Origin: Sphingopyxis italica
GTDB lineage: Bacteria; Pseudomonadota; Alphaproteobacteria; Sphingomonadales; Sphingomonadaceae
Assembly: GCF_011926545.1 (NCBI RefSeq)
Contig: NZ_JAATIT010000001.1
Location: 1,134,469-1,198,468 of the forward strand
Length of the DNA: 64,000 nt
Reading direction: 5' to 3'
Shown here: positions 8,475 through 16,850 of the stretch, piece by piece
Numbering within the stretch: the stretch's first letter is position 1
How the letters are laid out: every line of letters begins with the position of its first letter
Notes under the pieces: model-generated
Databases searched by the model: none
What the model was told of the DNA's origin: nothing
The model's input: only the letters and a program-made list of their open reading frames with translations
Made by a program: the position numbers and the translations under genes

Positions 8475-9050
8475 ATGCTCTATCGTCGTTATCTGGCTGC
8501 CGCCATCGCGTCCGTGATGACCGTCACAGGGCTGTTCGCGAGCGTCCCCGCGGCGGCGAAGGCCTATCTGCAATGCGTCCCCTTCGCCCGCGCCGAATCG
8601 GGGGTCGAAATCCGCGGCAATGCCAAAACCTGGTGGTCGCAGGCGGCCGGCACCTATCAGCGCGGCGAAGAGCCGCGCAAGGGCGCGGTCATGGCCTTCG
8701 CGGGCACGCGCGGCATGCCGATGGGTCATGTCGCGGTGGTCAAGAAGATCGTCGGCGACCGCGAAATCCTGATCGACCATGCCAACTGGTCGCCGATCAA
8801 TGGCCGCCGCGGCCAGATCGAGCGCGACGTTCGCGTCGTCGACGTCAGCGACGCCGGCGACTGGAGCATGGTCCGCGTCTGGTATGCCCCGATCGGCGAC
8901 CTCGGCCTGCGCGCCAACCCGGTGCAGGGTTTCATCTACACCGACGGCGCCCCCGATACGGCGCCGAGCTTCAAGGCGCCCGTCTGGACGCAAAATGAAT
9001 GGAAACCCGGCAACGGCCTCGAAGTCGTCGCCGCCTCGCTCGGCAACTGA
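8475..9050 (+). CDS. Secreted CHAP domain protein
   Basis: A 191-residue protein with a signal peptide ending near ASVPAAAKA. The CHAP (cysteine, histidine-dependent amidohydrolase/peptidase) core has the catalytic Cys in LQCVPFAR and the His in MPMGHVAVVKKI; the downstream IDHANW is typical of the alphaproteobacterial subset. Such enzymes cut peptidoglycan cross-links or stem peptides in the periplasm. The C-terminal 60 residues carry no known domain. It stands alone, facing the DUF3297 gene across a large palindrome. Confidence 0.88.
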   Translation: MLYRRYLAAAIASVMTVTGLFASVPAAAKAYLQCVPFARAESGVEIRGNAKTWWSQAAGTYQRGEEPRKGAVMAFAGTRGMPMGHVAVVKKIVGDREILIDHANWSPINGRRGQIERDVRVVDVSDAGDWSMVRVWYAPIGDLGLRANPVQGFIYTDGAPDTAPSFKAPVWTQNEWKPGNGLEVVAASLGN

Positions 9051-9166
9051 GCCCTCCCCCCCCCACCCTCTGGGCTCGGCGAGCGATGAAGCCACTCGGG
9101 GCGGCCCGCCGCTCCGGGTGGTTTCTCTTTGGGGGGCGGGGCGTCCGTTAAATCGGCCATCTGAAT

Positions 9167-9248
9167 CCGTTCGTGTCGAGCGAAGTCGAGACACCCATCG
9201 GCCTCGCGCTTGGGCGATGGGTGTCTCGACTTCGCTCGACACGAACGG
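9167..9248. repeat. REP-like palindrome, 34-bp perfect arms
   Basis: The arms 9167-9200 and 9215-9248 are perfect inverted copies with a 14-bp loop. The arm core is TTCGTGTCGAGCGAAGTCG. It lies between the convergent CHAP and DUF3297 genes, where it could end transcription from both sides, although it has no T tract. Related copies or halves occur near 25802-25820, 26331-26350 and 31701-31716, so it belongs to a dispersed family. Confidence 0.9.
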
Positions 9249-9301
9249 AACAATGGGCCAGATTCAGGACTCGATGCTCTAGCCGAGGATTGGCGCCCGC
9301 C

Positions 9302-9571
9302 TCAATCGCCGCCGGGCGCCTCGCCTTCGCCTGCGACATCCTCGAACCAGGCTTCGACCGGCCCCGACAGCTTGATCGTCATCGGCTGGCCAAACCGGTC
9401 CTTCGATTTGCCCGCGGCGACGCGGATCCAGCCCTCGGAGATCGAATATTCCTCGACGTCGGTGCGCTCGGCGCCCTTGAAGCGGATGCCGATGCCGCGC
9501 TGCAGCACCTCCATGTCGAAATGCGGCGAGCGCGGGTTGGTCGACATGCGGTCGGGCGGTGTATCGGTCAT
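9302..9571 (-). CDS. DUF3297 family protein
   Basis: An 89-residue soluble protein starting MTDTPPDRMSTNPRSP. The whole length fits DUF3297, with FDMEVLQRGIGIRFKG and GWIRVAAGKSKDRFG. It is a small conserved proteobacterial protein of unknown function. The Met at 9571 is chosen over 9586 because the family begins with MTDTPPDR. It is monocistronic as far as can be seen. Confidence 0.9.
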   Translation of the reverse strand: MTDTPPDRMSTNPRSPHFDMEVLQRGIGIRFKGAERTDVEEYSISEGWIRVAAGKSKDRFGQPMTIKLSGPVEAWFEDVAGEGEAPGGD

Positions 9572-9972
9572 TTGACTGTTTCCCAAAAAATGATGGCGCG
9601 GCCCTAGCGGGACCGCGCCGTCATCGTCAATGGATGAGGCGGTCCGGGCCCCGCCTCGATCGCGCGGAACCGCTTCGGCGCACCGGCGAGCCGGCCCCGC
9701 CGAAGCGCGAAACCTTTTAACCCAAATGAATTTGAGAAATACTGTCCCGAGTTGGAGCGATCTTTGCGAGTGCGGAGAGTCCTGCCCATGTTGGCGGAAA
9801 GAAAATTGATAGTTAATCTTCCCACAAATGGCGAACGATTTCCCGCGAAATTCCTAATCTATTAGTTAATTTCGGAAATTTTACCTAAGTAATTCGAACA
9901 ATGGGCGGAACCTTGTCGATATTTCGAGAATATCGCGATCAGGGACCAGATTATCTACGAAGGGGATGACTC
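9572..9972. other. 401-bp gene-free region with an AT-rich segment upstream of the collagen-like gene
   Basis: No convincing gene is seen. From about 9720 the DNA is clearly more AT-rich than its surroundings, as expected of a promoter/leader region for the rightward gene at 9973. A 73-codon minus-strand frame here (9604-9825) has no recognisable features. Confidence 0.6.
9917..9935. promoter_or_regulatory. Operator-like dyad upstream of the collagen-like lipoprotein gene
   Basis: CGATATT and AATATCG form perfect 7-bp arms around a 5-bp spacer, ending 37 bp before the start codon in the AT-rich leader. Position and symmetry suit a regulator-binding site; no regulator gene is nearby to name it. 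Confidence 0.3.
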
Positions 9973-10938
9973 ATGTCTTTGTCCTGTCTTGAATTCCGCC
10001 CGGCCCATCTCATTCTGATCCCGGCGTGCCTCGCGCTCGCGGCGTGCGAATCGTCGGGAAGCTATCGCGTCGGCAGCGTCGGCGCGACCGGGGCCACTGG
10101 CGCGGCCGGGCCCGCGGGTCCCGCCGGAGCGACCGGACCCGCGGGTCCCGCCGGCCCCGCTGGTCCGGCCGGCAGCGGCCTTGCCCTCGGCGATGCCGGG
10201 GCGCTCGCGGTCGGCGGCCTCGTCGGGCCCGGCGGCGTCGCGGGCACCGGCCTGCTCGCCGGCACCGGCGATCCCGCCAGCGTCAATCCGGTGATCGGCG
10301 GCGTGCTCGTCAAGACCGGCGGCCTCGTCAATGTCCTCGCCGACAAGGGCCTGCTGCTCGCGAGCGCGGTCGACAGCAAGCTGCCCGGCAACACCGGCCT
10401 CGTCGGCACCGTCGTCGGCGTCGTCAAGAGCACCGGCGTCGCGCTCGTCCAGACGGGCAGCGGCCAGCAATATCTGGTCGACGGCCTGACCGCCGCGCCC
10501 GGCCAGCTGGTCACCGCGACGATCGGCAAGGCGACCGCGCTCGGCAGCCCCGGCGCCTCGCCATTGATCGGCGCGAGCATCCTGTCGCCCGGCCAGCAAA
10601 ACGGCAGCCTCTTGACCGTCGGTGTCGGATCGGGCGGCCAGCTCGTCACGCTCCAGCCCGGCGCGGGCGGCAATCTGCTCGGCGGCGCCACCGGCGGGAT
10701 CACTGGCGGGCTCACTGGCGGGCTGGCCGGCGGCGCCGCCGGCACCCCGGTAACGCTCGTCAGCAATGTCGTCACGACGGCGACCGGCGCCTTGTCGCAA
10801 GTGACCAACGGCGCGACCGGCGGCGCGGTGGGAGGTACGCCGGGCGGCGACGGCAATGCCGTGACCGGCCTCGTCACCGGCGTGACCGATACCGTCGGGG
10901 GTGTCCTCGGCGGGCTGAAGCCCAAGAGCGGCGACTGA
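9973..10938 (+). CDS. Collagen-like repeat lipoprotein
   Basis: A 321-residue protein with a signal peptide and lipobox LAAC (Cys25). From Gly34 it has twelve uninterrupted Gly-X-Y triplets (GSV, GAT, GAT, GAA, GPA and so on, to about residue 69), the collagen triple-helix pattern, then a long region rich in Gly, Val, Leu and Thr. Near residues 236-257 there is a second periodic stretch (GGITGGLTGGLAGG). Few charged residues and no enzyme motif are present. It is 11 bp upstream of an FhaC/ShlB-type outer-membrane transporter, so it is a candidate surface or export partner of that protein. It is far shorter than, and unlike, classical TpsA beta-helix exoproteins, and no TPS domain is seen. Role is inferred from context. 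Confidence 0.85.
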   Translation: MSLSCLEFRPAHLILIPACLALAACESSGSYRVGSVGATGATGAAGPAGPAGATGPAGPAGPAGPAGSGLALGDAGALAVGGLVGPGGVAGTGLLAGTGDPASVNPVIGGVLVKTGGLVNVLADKGLLLASAVDSKLPGNTGLVGTVVGVVKSTGVALVQTGSGQQYLVDGLTAAPGQLVTATIGKATALGSPGASPLIGASILSPGQQNGSLLTVGVGSGGQLVTLQPGAGGNLLGGATGGITGGLTGGLAGGAAGTPVTLVSNVVTTATGALSQVTNGATGGAVGGTPGGDGNAVTGLVTGVTDTVGGVLGGLKPKSGD

Positions 10939-10949
10939 AACCGCACCCG

Positions 10950-12584
10950 ATGCGCCAGCTGCGCAACGCTTGCGTCGCGGCGGCGGCGGGAGCCCTGCTC
11001 CTCCCCGTCGCGGCGTTCGCGGCCCAACCGGCGGCGACGCCGCTCGACGGCCGCCCGCCCCTCGCTCCCGACCGTAGCCGCGACCCGCTGCCCGACCCCG
11101 AGGCGGAACCGCTTTCGCTCGGCAAGGTCGAGCTTGGCGCGCGGCCCGACGTCGTCATCCGCGAAATCCGCTTCGTCGGCGCGGGTGTCCCCGCCAATGT
11201 CGGCCGCGCCGCCCAGCGCTTCGTCGGCAAGCCGGCCTCTTCGGAGAATCTCGCCAAGCTCGCCGCCGCGATGACGCGCGCCTATAACCGGTCGAGCGTC
11301 GCGCTCTTCACCCTCGTCATTCCCGAGCAGGATCTGTCGGGCGGCAGCGTCACCGTCGCGTCGGCGGAGGGCCATGTCGGGTCGGTGACGCTGAGCGGCG
11401 AGCGCAAGAGCGGCCCCGCGCCGCTCGTCGCCAAGATGGCATCCACCCTCGCCGGCCGGCGCCCGCTGCCGCGCGCGCGCTTCGAACGCGCGCTCGGCAA
11501 TATCGCCGACATTCCGGGCGTCACCGTGACGCCGACGCTCGCTCTGGGCAGCGAGCAGGGCGCGGTCGCGCTCGACCTCGCGCTCGATGCGAAGAAACCG
11601 ACGCTCGGGCTCGGCTTCACGACGCGCACCAGCCGCTTCGTGAACGACGGCATCGTCGAAGCGAACGCGCGCGGCTCCAGCCTGCTGCGCAGCGGCGACG
11701 AGACGCGGCTGACCGGCGCCGCCGCGCTCGACTTCAAATCCCTGCTCTATCTCGCGGCGAGCCATTCGACCCCGCTCGGCGCCGGCGGCACGCGCGCCGA
11801 ACTGTCGGGCGCGGCGCTGCGCACGCGGCCAAAAGGCATCGCGGTCGACGGCGAGGCGTGGAGCGCGGGCGTCGCCATCACCCACCCGCTGATCCGCGCG
11901 ACGCGGCGCAATCTGATCGCCTCGGCGCGGATCGACTATCTCGATTCGAAGAACGCGCTCTTCGGCTCGACGATCGCCGCCGAAAAGACATGGACGGCGA
12001 GCGGCAGCCTCGCCTTCCGCCTCAGCGAAGACCGTACCGTCGTCGGCGCGCGCATCGGCGGCGCCAAGGGGCTCGATTTCGCCGGCGCGCGCGTCGACCC
12101 GGGGGTCGGCGAGGCGGGCTTCGCTTATCTCGATGGCAGCGTCGAGGCGAACCAGGCGATCGGCAAGGCCTTCGTCGCCCGCGCCGCCGCGACGGGCCGC
12201 TGGACGCGCGACCGCCTGCCCGCGGCGCAGCGGTTCAGCGTCGGCGGCGCGACCTTTGGCCGGGCGTTCGAGGACGGGCTGGTCAATGGCGACCGCGGCT
12301 ATGCGGCGTTCGGCGAACTCGCGCTTCGGCCGTTGCGCAGCGGCCGCTTTTCAAAGAGCGAGATTTACAGCTTCGTCGACTATGCCGACGTCACGCTGCT
12401 CGATCGCGCCGCGATCGCGCGCACCGATTTCGGGCTTGGCAGCTGGGGCGGCGGCGTGCGCCTCTCCTATGCCGACAACGCGACCATCGGCATCGAAATC
12501 GCCGATGCGTGGGATCAGCCGGTACCGGGATATGATCAGGACTGGCGCGTCGCGCTCAGCTGGAAATTGTCGATCCGTCCCTGA
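10950..12584 (+). CDS. FhaC/ShlB-type (TpsB) outer-membrane transporter
   Basis: A 544-residue protein with a signal peptide (cleavage near AAFAAQ). After a short Pro-rich linker, a POTRA-type segment (about residues 65-210) begins at VVIREIRFVGAGVP; the remainder has the alternating pattern of a transmembrane beta-barrel, ending KLSIRP. The layout matches the Omp85/two-partner-secretion transporter superfamily. It sits directly after the collagen-like lipoprotein gene and is surely co-transcribed with it. No haemagglutinin-like TpsA gene is in reach. Its last 29 bp overlap the convergent hemerythrin gene. Confidence 0.85.
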   Translation: MRQLRNACVAAAAGALLLPVAAFAAQPAATPLDGRPPLAPDRSRDPLPDPEAEPLSLGKVELGARPDVVIREIRFVGAGVPANVGRAAQRFVGKPASSENLAKLAAAMTRAYNRSSVALFTLVIPEQDLSGGSVTVASAEGHVGSVTLSGERKSGPAPLVAKMASTLAGRRPLPRARFERALGNIADIPGVTVTPTLALGSEQGAVALDLALDAKKPTLGLGFTTRTSRFVNDGIVEANARGSSLLRSGDETRLTGAAALDFKSLLYLAASHSTPLGAGGTRAELSGAALRTRPKGIAVDGEAWSAGVAITHPLIRATRRNLIASARIDYLDSKNALFGSTIAAEKTWTASGSLAFRLSEDRTVVGARIGGAKGLDFAGARVDPGVGEAGFAYLDGSVEANQAIGKAFVARAAATGRWTRDRLPAAQRFSVGGATFGRAFEDGLVNGDRGYAAFGELALRPLRSGRFSKSEIYSFVDYADVTLLDRAAIARTDFGLGSWGGGVRLSYADNATIGIEIADAWDQPVPGYDQDWRVALSWKLSIRP

Positions 12585-13032
12585 CCGGCGTGCCGATCCC
12601 CGCGCCCGACGCGTAGAGTGTTTCGGCGAGCGGATACAGCTCGCGCTCCTCGCGCTCGACGCGCGCCGCGAGGATATCGAAGAGCGCGATCGTCTCGCGG
12701 CCGAAGGCCGGCCAGTCGGCCGCGACCCGCTCGCCCGTCCATTTATCGTCATAGGCGATGAAATCGGCGGAGAGATCGCCCATCTCGATTTCGAAGCCGC
12801 GCGTGATCCGCATCAATTCCTGATCGCCCGTCGCCATCAGCCGCGGATATAAAATCCAGTCTTCGCATTTCAGGTGGCGCACCAGATTTTCGCGGAGCCG
12901 TCCGCGCGCCGCCGCCAGTTCGGCGGGGGGCGGCGGGTGCGGGGCGCGGACCATGTCGAGGAGGATCCGCGACAAAGTGACGAGCGCCGCATGTTCGGCA
13001 CGCAGTCGCTGCATCTCGCGGCTCAAGGGCAT
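12556..13032 (-). CDS. Hemerythrin HHE domain protein
   Basis: A 158-residue helical protein. HHE-domain ligands are visible: EHAALV near the start, then HLKCEDWILYPRLM, and EREERELYPLAE at the third and fourth helices. Such proteins bind a di-iron centre and sense or carry O2 or NO. The start at 13032 (MPLSREMQ) is preferred because a GGAG sequence lies about seven bases before it; 13047 is an alternative. It converges with the TpsB gene and overlaps its end by 29 bp. Cytoplasmic; partner unknown. Confidence 0.85.
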   Translation of the reverse strand: MPLSREMQRLRAEHAALVTLSRILLDMVRAPHPPPPAELAAARGRLRENLVRHLKCEDWILYPRLMATGDQELMRITRGFEIEMGDLSADFIAYDDKWTGERVAADWPAFGRETIALFDILAARVEREERELYPLAETLYASGAGIGTPVRDGSTISS

Positions 13033-13235
13033 ATTTGCTCCATCCATGCGAGCGGTCCCCGAACGCCATCATAGGCAATCCGCCATGAAAGAAAAGCGAA
13101 ACGACAACAATCCGCGGCGCTGCGCGCGGAGCATGCGCGCCCCGTCGGCTTGGCCCGAACGATCGCATAGCTGGCCCGAACGATGGGGTCGGTGACGCGA
13201 ATCCGGTTGCCAAGCCGGATGGCAAATCATAGGGC

Positions 13236-13260
13236 GCTATTGATTTTCCTTCGCAATAGC
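13236..13260. promoter_or_regulatory. Operator-like dyad just upstream of the PepSY gene
   Basis: GCTATTG and CAATAGC form 7-bp perfect arms separated by 11 bp, ending 14 bp before the PepSY start codon. The position suits a repressor site controlling the operon. It does not match the classical Fur box well, so the regulator cannot be named. Confidence 0.3.
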
Positions 13261-13274
13261 AGCAGCCTTTTCCC

Positions 13275-14441
13275 ATGCAACGCACGACCATCCGCACATG
13301 GTTCCTGATCCATAAGTGGACGAGCATCGTCTGCACCGCCTTTCTGCTGATGCTGTGCGTCACCGGACTGCCGCTGATCTTTCACGATGAGATCGACGTG
13401 CTGACCGAAGAGACCCCCGATTATGGCATGCCCGGGGTCGGATCGTCGGGCGAGGCCCCCGGCCTCAAACCGCTCGACGAAATGCTGGCGAAGGCGCTCG
13501 CCGCGCGCCCGGGCGAAGTCCCCGTGTTCATGGCGTTCGATAATGAGCAGCCGTCGATGACGGTCACCACCGCGCCGCGCGCCGACTCGCCCGCCGCCGA
13601 CATGACGATCCAGATCCTCGACCGCTCGACCGGCGACGCGACTTCGACCGTCGACGAAAGCGGCGTGATGCACTTCCTGCTCCAGCTCCACACCGACATG
13701 TTCCTCGGGCTTCCCGGGATGCTCTTCCTCGGGCTGATGGGGCTGCTCTTCGTGATCGCGATCGTCTCGGGGGTCGTGCTCTACGCGCCGTTCATGCGCA
13801 AGCTCGACTTCGGCACCTTGCGCACCGGGCGCAGCCGCCGCGTCAAATGGCTCGACTATCACAATCTGCTCGGCATCGTCGCGCTCGCGTGGATGACCGT
13901 CGTCGGCGCGACGGGCGTGATCAACGCGCTCGCGACCCCGATCTTCGAATATTGGCAGCGGACCGAGCTGGCCGAGATGACGCGCGCCTATGACGGCAAG
14001 GGCGCCTTGCCGCCCGGGCGTTACGGCTCGATCGACAAGGCGATGGCGGCGGCGCGCCGGGAAATCCCCGGCAACAACCCGCAGTTCATCGCCTTCCCCG
14101 GCGGCGCGTTCAGCAGCAAACATCATTATGCCGTCTTCTTTCAGGGCGACACGCCGCTGACCGAGGGGTTGCTCACCGCGGCGCTGATCGATGCCGAGAC
14201 GGGCGACTTCACCGATGCGCGGCCGATGCCCTGGTATGCCAAGGCGCTCGCGCTGTCACAGCCGCTGCACTTCGGCGACTATGGCGCGCTGCCGCTTAAA
14301 TTGCTCTGGGCGATCCTCACCCTGTTCACGATGATCGTGCTCGGCTCGGGCCTCTATCTCTGGCTCGGCAAGCGCCGCTTCGGCACCGACGCGCTGGTGC
14401 GCGAGGTCGAAAGCGGCGGCACCTTGGTGCCGGCAGAATGA
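13275..14441 (+). CDS. PepSY-associated TM protein, putative siderophore/iron-uptake reductase
   Basis: A 388-residue inner-membrane protein. The N-terminal segment WFLIHKWTSIVCTAFLLMLC, a second segment (LPGMLFLGLMGLLFVIAIVSG) beginning near residue 150, a third near 205 (LLGIVALAWMTVVGATGVI) and a last one near 345-365 give the four-helix PepSY_TM layout. Conserved His in HKW, LQLHTDMF, DYHNLLG and QPLHFGDY are potential haem ligands. Members next to TonB receptors are thought to reduce ferric siderophores or process the imported ligand in the periplasm. It heads an operon: the next gene overlaps its stop (ATGA), and a TonB receptor follows. Confidence 0.85.
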   Translation: MQRTTIRTWFLIHKWTSIVCTAFLLMLCVTGLPLIFHDEIDVLTEETPDYGMPGVGSSGEAPGLKPLDEMLAKALAARPGEVPVFMAFDNEQPSMTVTTAPRADSPAADMTIQILDRSTGDATSTVDESGVMHFLLQLHTDMFLGLPGMLFLGLMGLLFVIAIVSGVVLYAPFMRKLDFGTLRTGRSRRVKWLDYHNLLGIVALAWMTVVGATGVINALATPIFEYWQRTELAEMTRAYDGKGALPPGRYGSIDKAMAAARREIPGNNPQFIAFPGGAFSSKHHYAVFFQGDTPLTEGLLTAALIDAETGDFTDARPMPWYAKALALSQPLHFGDYGALPLKLLWAILTLFTMIVLGSGLYLWLGKRRFGTDALVREVESGGTLVPAE

Positions 14442-14617
14442 AAACGCGGAACGGCCTCCGCGCGACCTTCGCCGTCCCGCTGCTGCTCGCACTCGTCAGT
14501 ATCGTCGGTCTCGTCGTCGCGCTGACCGGCGATGGCTGGCGCGACGCGATCTCATGGGCGCTGCTCGCCCTGCCGATATTGGCCGCCGGCTGGGCGATGC
14601 GCGCCCGCCGTACCTGA
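14438..14617 (+). CDS. 59-residue membrane protein
   Basis: A short gene that starts MKTRNGLRATFAVP at an ATG overlapping the PepSY stop codon (ATGA). Two hydrophobic segments (PLLLALVSIVGLVVALTG and SWALLALPILAAGWAM) with a basic end RARRT predict a two-helix inner-membrane hairpin with both ends in the cytoplasm. The tight coupling and the TonB receptor 47 bp downstream argue it is real and works with the PepSY protein. No named family is recognised. It is short enough to be missed by a length cut-off. Confidence 0.75.
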   Translation: MKTRNGLRATFAVPLLLALVSIVGLVVALTGDGWRDAISWALLALPILAAGWAMRARRT

Positions 14618-14664
14618 AACATAGGACGCGCGGGACAGCGCCGCGCCTGAAAAGGGGAATATCA

Positions 14665-16839
14665 GTGACCAGATCGACCTTCCGCACCGCGCTCGGCCTG
14701 TCCGCCGCGACCGCGGTGCTCGCCATATCGGCGCCCGCGATGGCGCAGGAGGCGAGCGCGGCCGACGAGATCCTCGTCACCGCGCAGCGCAATAACCAGA
14801 CGCAGGTCAGCGGCGGCGGCAACATCGGCGTGTTCGGCGACAAGGCGGCCGAGGATATTCCGTTCAACGTCCGCTCCTATAATGAGGCACTCATCCTCAA
14901 CCAGCAGCCCGATACGCTCGGCGAAGTGCTGGAGAATGATCCGACGGTTCGCACCGCGCTCGGCTTCGGCATCGCCGGCGAAGTCTTCGTCATCCGCGGC
15001 TTCAACCTGTCGTCGGACGATGTCGGCTTCGACGGCCTCTATGGCATCACCCCACGCCAGCTGGTGGCGCCCGAGCTCTTTTCCTCGGTACAGGTCATCA
15101 ATGGCGCGAGCGCATTCCTCAACGGCGCGGCGCCGGGTGGCAGTGGTATCGGCGGCAGCGTCAACCTGATCCCTAAAATGGCCGAACGCGAAATGACCCG
15201 CGCGACGCTGGGCTATACGTCCGACGCCCATATTTCCGGCGCGGCCGATGTCGCCCGCCGCTTCGGCGCGAACGGCGAATGGGGTCTGCGTATCAACGGA
15301 TCGGCCCGCCGCGGCGACATCGCGATCGATGACGAGTTCCACTCGAGCTATGTCCTCGGCGCCACGCTCGATTACGACAGCGGCCCGCTGCGCGCCGCCC
15401 TGAATCTCAACTACCAGCGCCTGAATCAGAAATATTGGCGTGGCCAGGTCCGAATCGGCACGGCCGTGCCGCGCGTACCGGACGCCGACACCAATTATTC
15501 GCAGCCTTGGAGCCAGATTCTGACCAAGGATTTCTTCGGGGCTTTCAGTCTCGAATATGACCTGTCCGACGCGGCGATGCTCTATGCCAAAGTCGGCGCG
15601 CGCGATGGGCGCGAGGATCAGACGACCGCGAGCATCACCGTCAGCGATGCGGTGACCGGCGCCGCCACCGGCAGCGGTTCCTATGTCCCGCGCGAGGACA
15701 ATAATGAATCGGCGACCGCCGGCATCCGCATCAAGCTGGAAGGTGGCGGTATGAGCCACGAGATCAACGCCGGCGCGGCAGTGAGTTGGCAGGTCAACCG
15801 CAACGCCTATGATTTCGATCTGATCGGCTATGCCACCAATCTCTACGATCCGGTTGTCGCGCCGCGGCCCGCCCCGGGCCAACTGGTCGGCGGCAATCTC
15901 GACAATGTGTTTCCGATCAGCCGCAGCCGCCTGTCGAGCGTCTTCTTCTCGGACACGCTCGGACTGTGGGACGACCGCATCCTGATCACCGGCGGCCTGC
16001 GCCTGCAGGAGATCAAGACGACGTCCTACTCCTATAGCGACGGCGCGCGCGCCGGCGGCTACAGGGAATCGGCCGCAACCCCCGTCCTCGGCATCGTCGT
16101 CAAGCCGGTGCCCGGCCTGTCGCTCTACGGCAACCGGATCGAAGGGTTGGTGGCGGGCTCGATGGCGCCCCCTACCTATGACGACGACGGTCTGCCCGCT
16201 ACCCCGCCCCTGCTCGTCATCAACGGCGGCGCGGCCCTGCCGCCGGTCAAGTCGAAGCAATATGAGGTCGGCGGCAAGCTCGCCTTCGGCCGCTTCAATG
16301 CCGGCGTCGCCTTGTTCCAGATCGACAAGCCCAACAGTTTCGTCGATCCGGTCACGATCGTCTATGGCAATTACGGAACCCAGCGGAACCGCGGCGTCGA
16401 GATCACGCTGGACGGCGAGCCGGTCGACGGGCTTCGGATCATCTCCGGCCTGACCTTCAACGACGCCAAGCTGCGCCGGACCGAGGGCGGCGTCAACGAA
16501 GGCAATGACGCGGTCGGCGTCCCCGAAATGCTCGCCAACGCCAATATCGAATGGGATCTGCCCTTCGCGCCCGCGCTCACCCTGACGGGCCGCGTGGTTT
16601 ATACGGGCAAGCAAGCCGTCGACGCGGCGAACACGCTCGAACTCGGCAGCTGGACCCGATTCGACCTCGGCGCGCGTTATGTCGCGCTGGTGGGGGGCAC
16701 GCCGCTGACGCTCCGCTTCAACGTCGATAATGTCGCGGACAAGCGTTACTGGGCCTCGGCTTATAACGCTTTCAGCGGTTCGAGACTGCTGCAAGGCGGC
16801 CCCCGCACTTTCAAGGCGTCGGCATCGATCGACTTCTGA
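14665..16839 (+). CDS. TonB-dependent receptor, siderophore-type
   Basis: A 724-residue outer-membrane receptor. GTG at 14665 is preceded by AAAGGGGA, and gives a signal peptide ending PAMAQ; upstream codons of the frame are not family-like. The plug domain has EILVTAQRNN (TonB box region), EVFVIRGFNLSSDDVGFDGL and NGASAFLNGAAPGGSGIGGS, as in FhuA/FepA-like siderophore receptors; the barrel ends in the C-terminal Phe (SASIDF). It belongs to one operon with the PepSY protein and the small membrane protein, pointing to uptake of a ferric siderophore or related metal chelate. The actual ligand is unknown. Confidence 0.93.
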   Translation: MTRSTFRTALGLSAATAVLAISAPAMAQEASAADEILVTAQRNNQTQVSGGGNIGVFGDKAAEDIPFNVRSYNEALILNQQPDTLGEVLENDPTVRTALGFGIAGEVFVIRGFNLSSDDVGFDGLYGITPRQLVAPELFSSVQVINGASAFLNGAAPGGSGIGGSVNLIPKMAEREMTRATLGYTSDAHISGAADVARRFGANGEWGLRINGSARRGDIAIDDEFHSSYVLGATLDYDSGPLRAALNLNYQRLNQKYWRGQVRIGTAVPRVPDADTNYSQPWSQILTKDFFGAFSLEYDLSDAAMLYAKVGARDGREDQTTASITVSDAVTGAATGSGSYVPREDNNESATAGIRIKLEGGGMSHEINAGAAVSWQVNRNAYDFDLIGYATNLYDPVVAPRPAPGQLVGGNLDNVFPISRSRLSSVFFSDTLGLWDDRILITGGLRLQEIKTTSYSYSDGARAGGYRESAATPVLGIVVKPVPGLSLYGNRIEGLVAGSMAPPTYDDDGLPATPPLLVINGGAALPPVKSKQYEVGGKLAFGRFNAGVALFQIDKPNSFVDPVTIVYGNYGTQRNRGVEITLDGEPVDGLRIISGLTFNDAKLRRTEGGVNEGNDAVGVPEMLANANIEWDLPFAPALTLTGRVVYTGKQAVDAANTLELGSWTRFDLGARYVALVGGTPLTLRFNVDNVADKRYWASAYNAFSGSRLLQGGPRTFKASASIDF

Positions 16840-16850
16840 CGGAGCATGGC

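Noticed and set aside
9604..9825. 73-codon minus-strand frame upstream of the collagen-like gene
   Set aside because: No ribosome-binding site, no motif, and it spans a change in base composition.
10062..11885. Minus-strand frame with collagen-like GPAGPAG repeats
   Set aside because: The complement of GGC-CCC-GCG-type triplet repeats also reads as Gly-Pro-Ala, so this mirrors the plus-strand gene. The plus-strand gene has a lipoprotein signal and operon context; the antisense frame has neither.
12749..13363. 204-codon minus-strand frame over the hemerythrin start and PepSY start
   Set aside because: It lies out of frame over a clear hemerythrin gene and a divergent PepSY gene and shows no family pattern.
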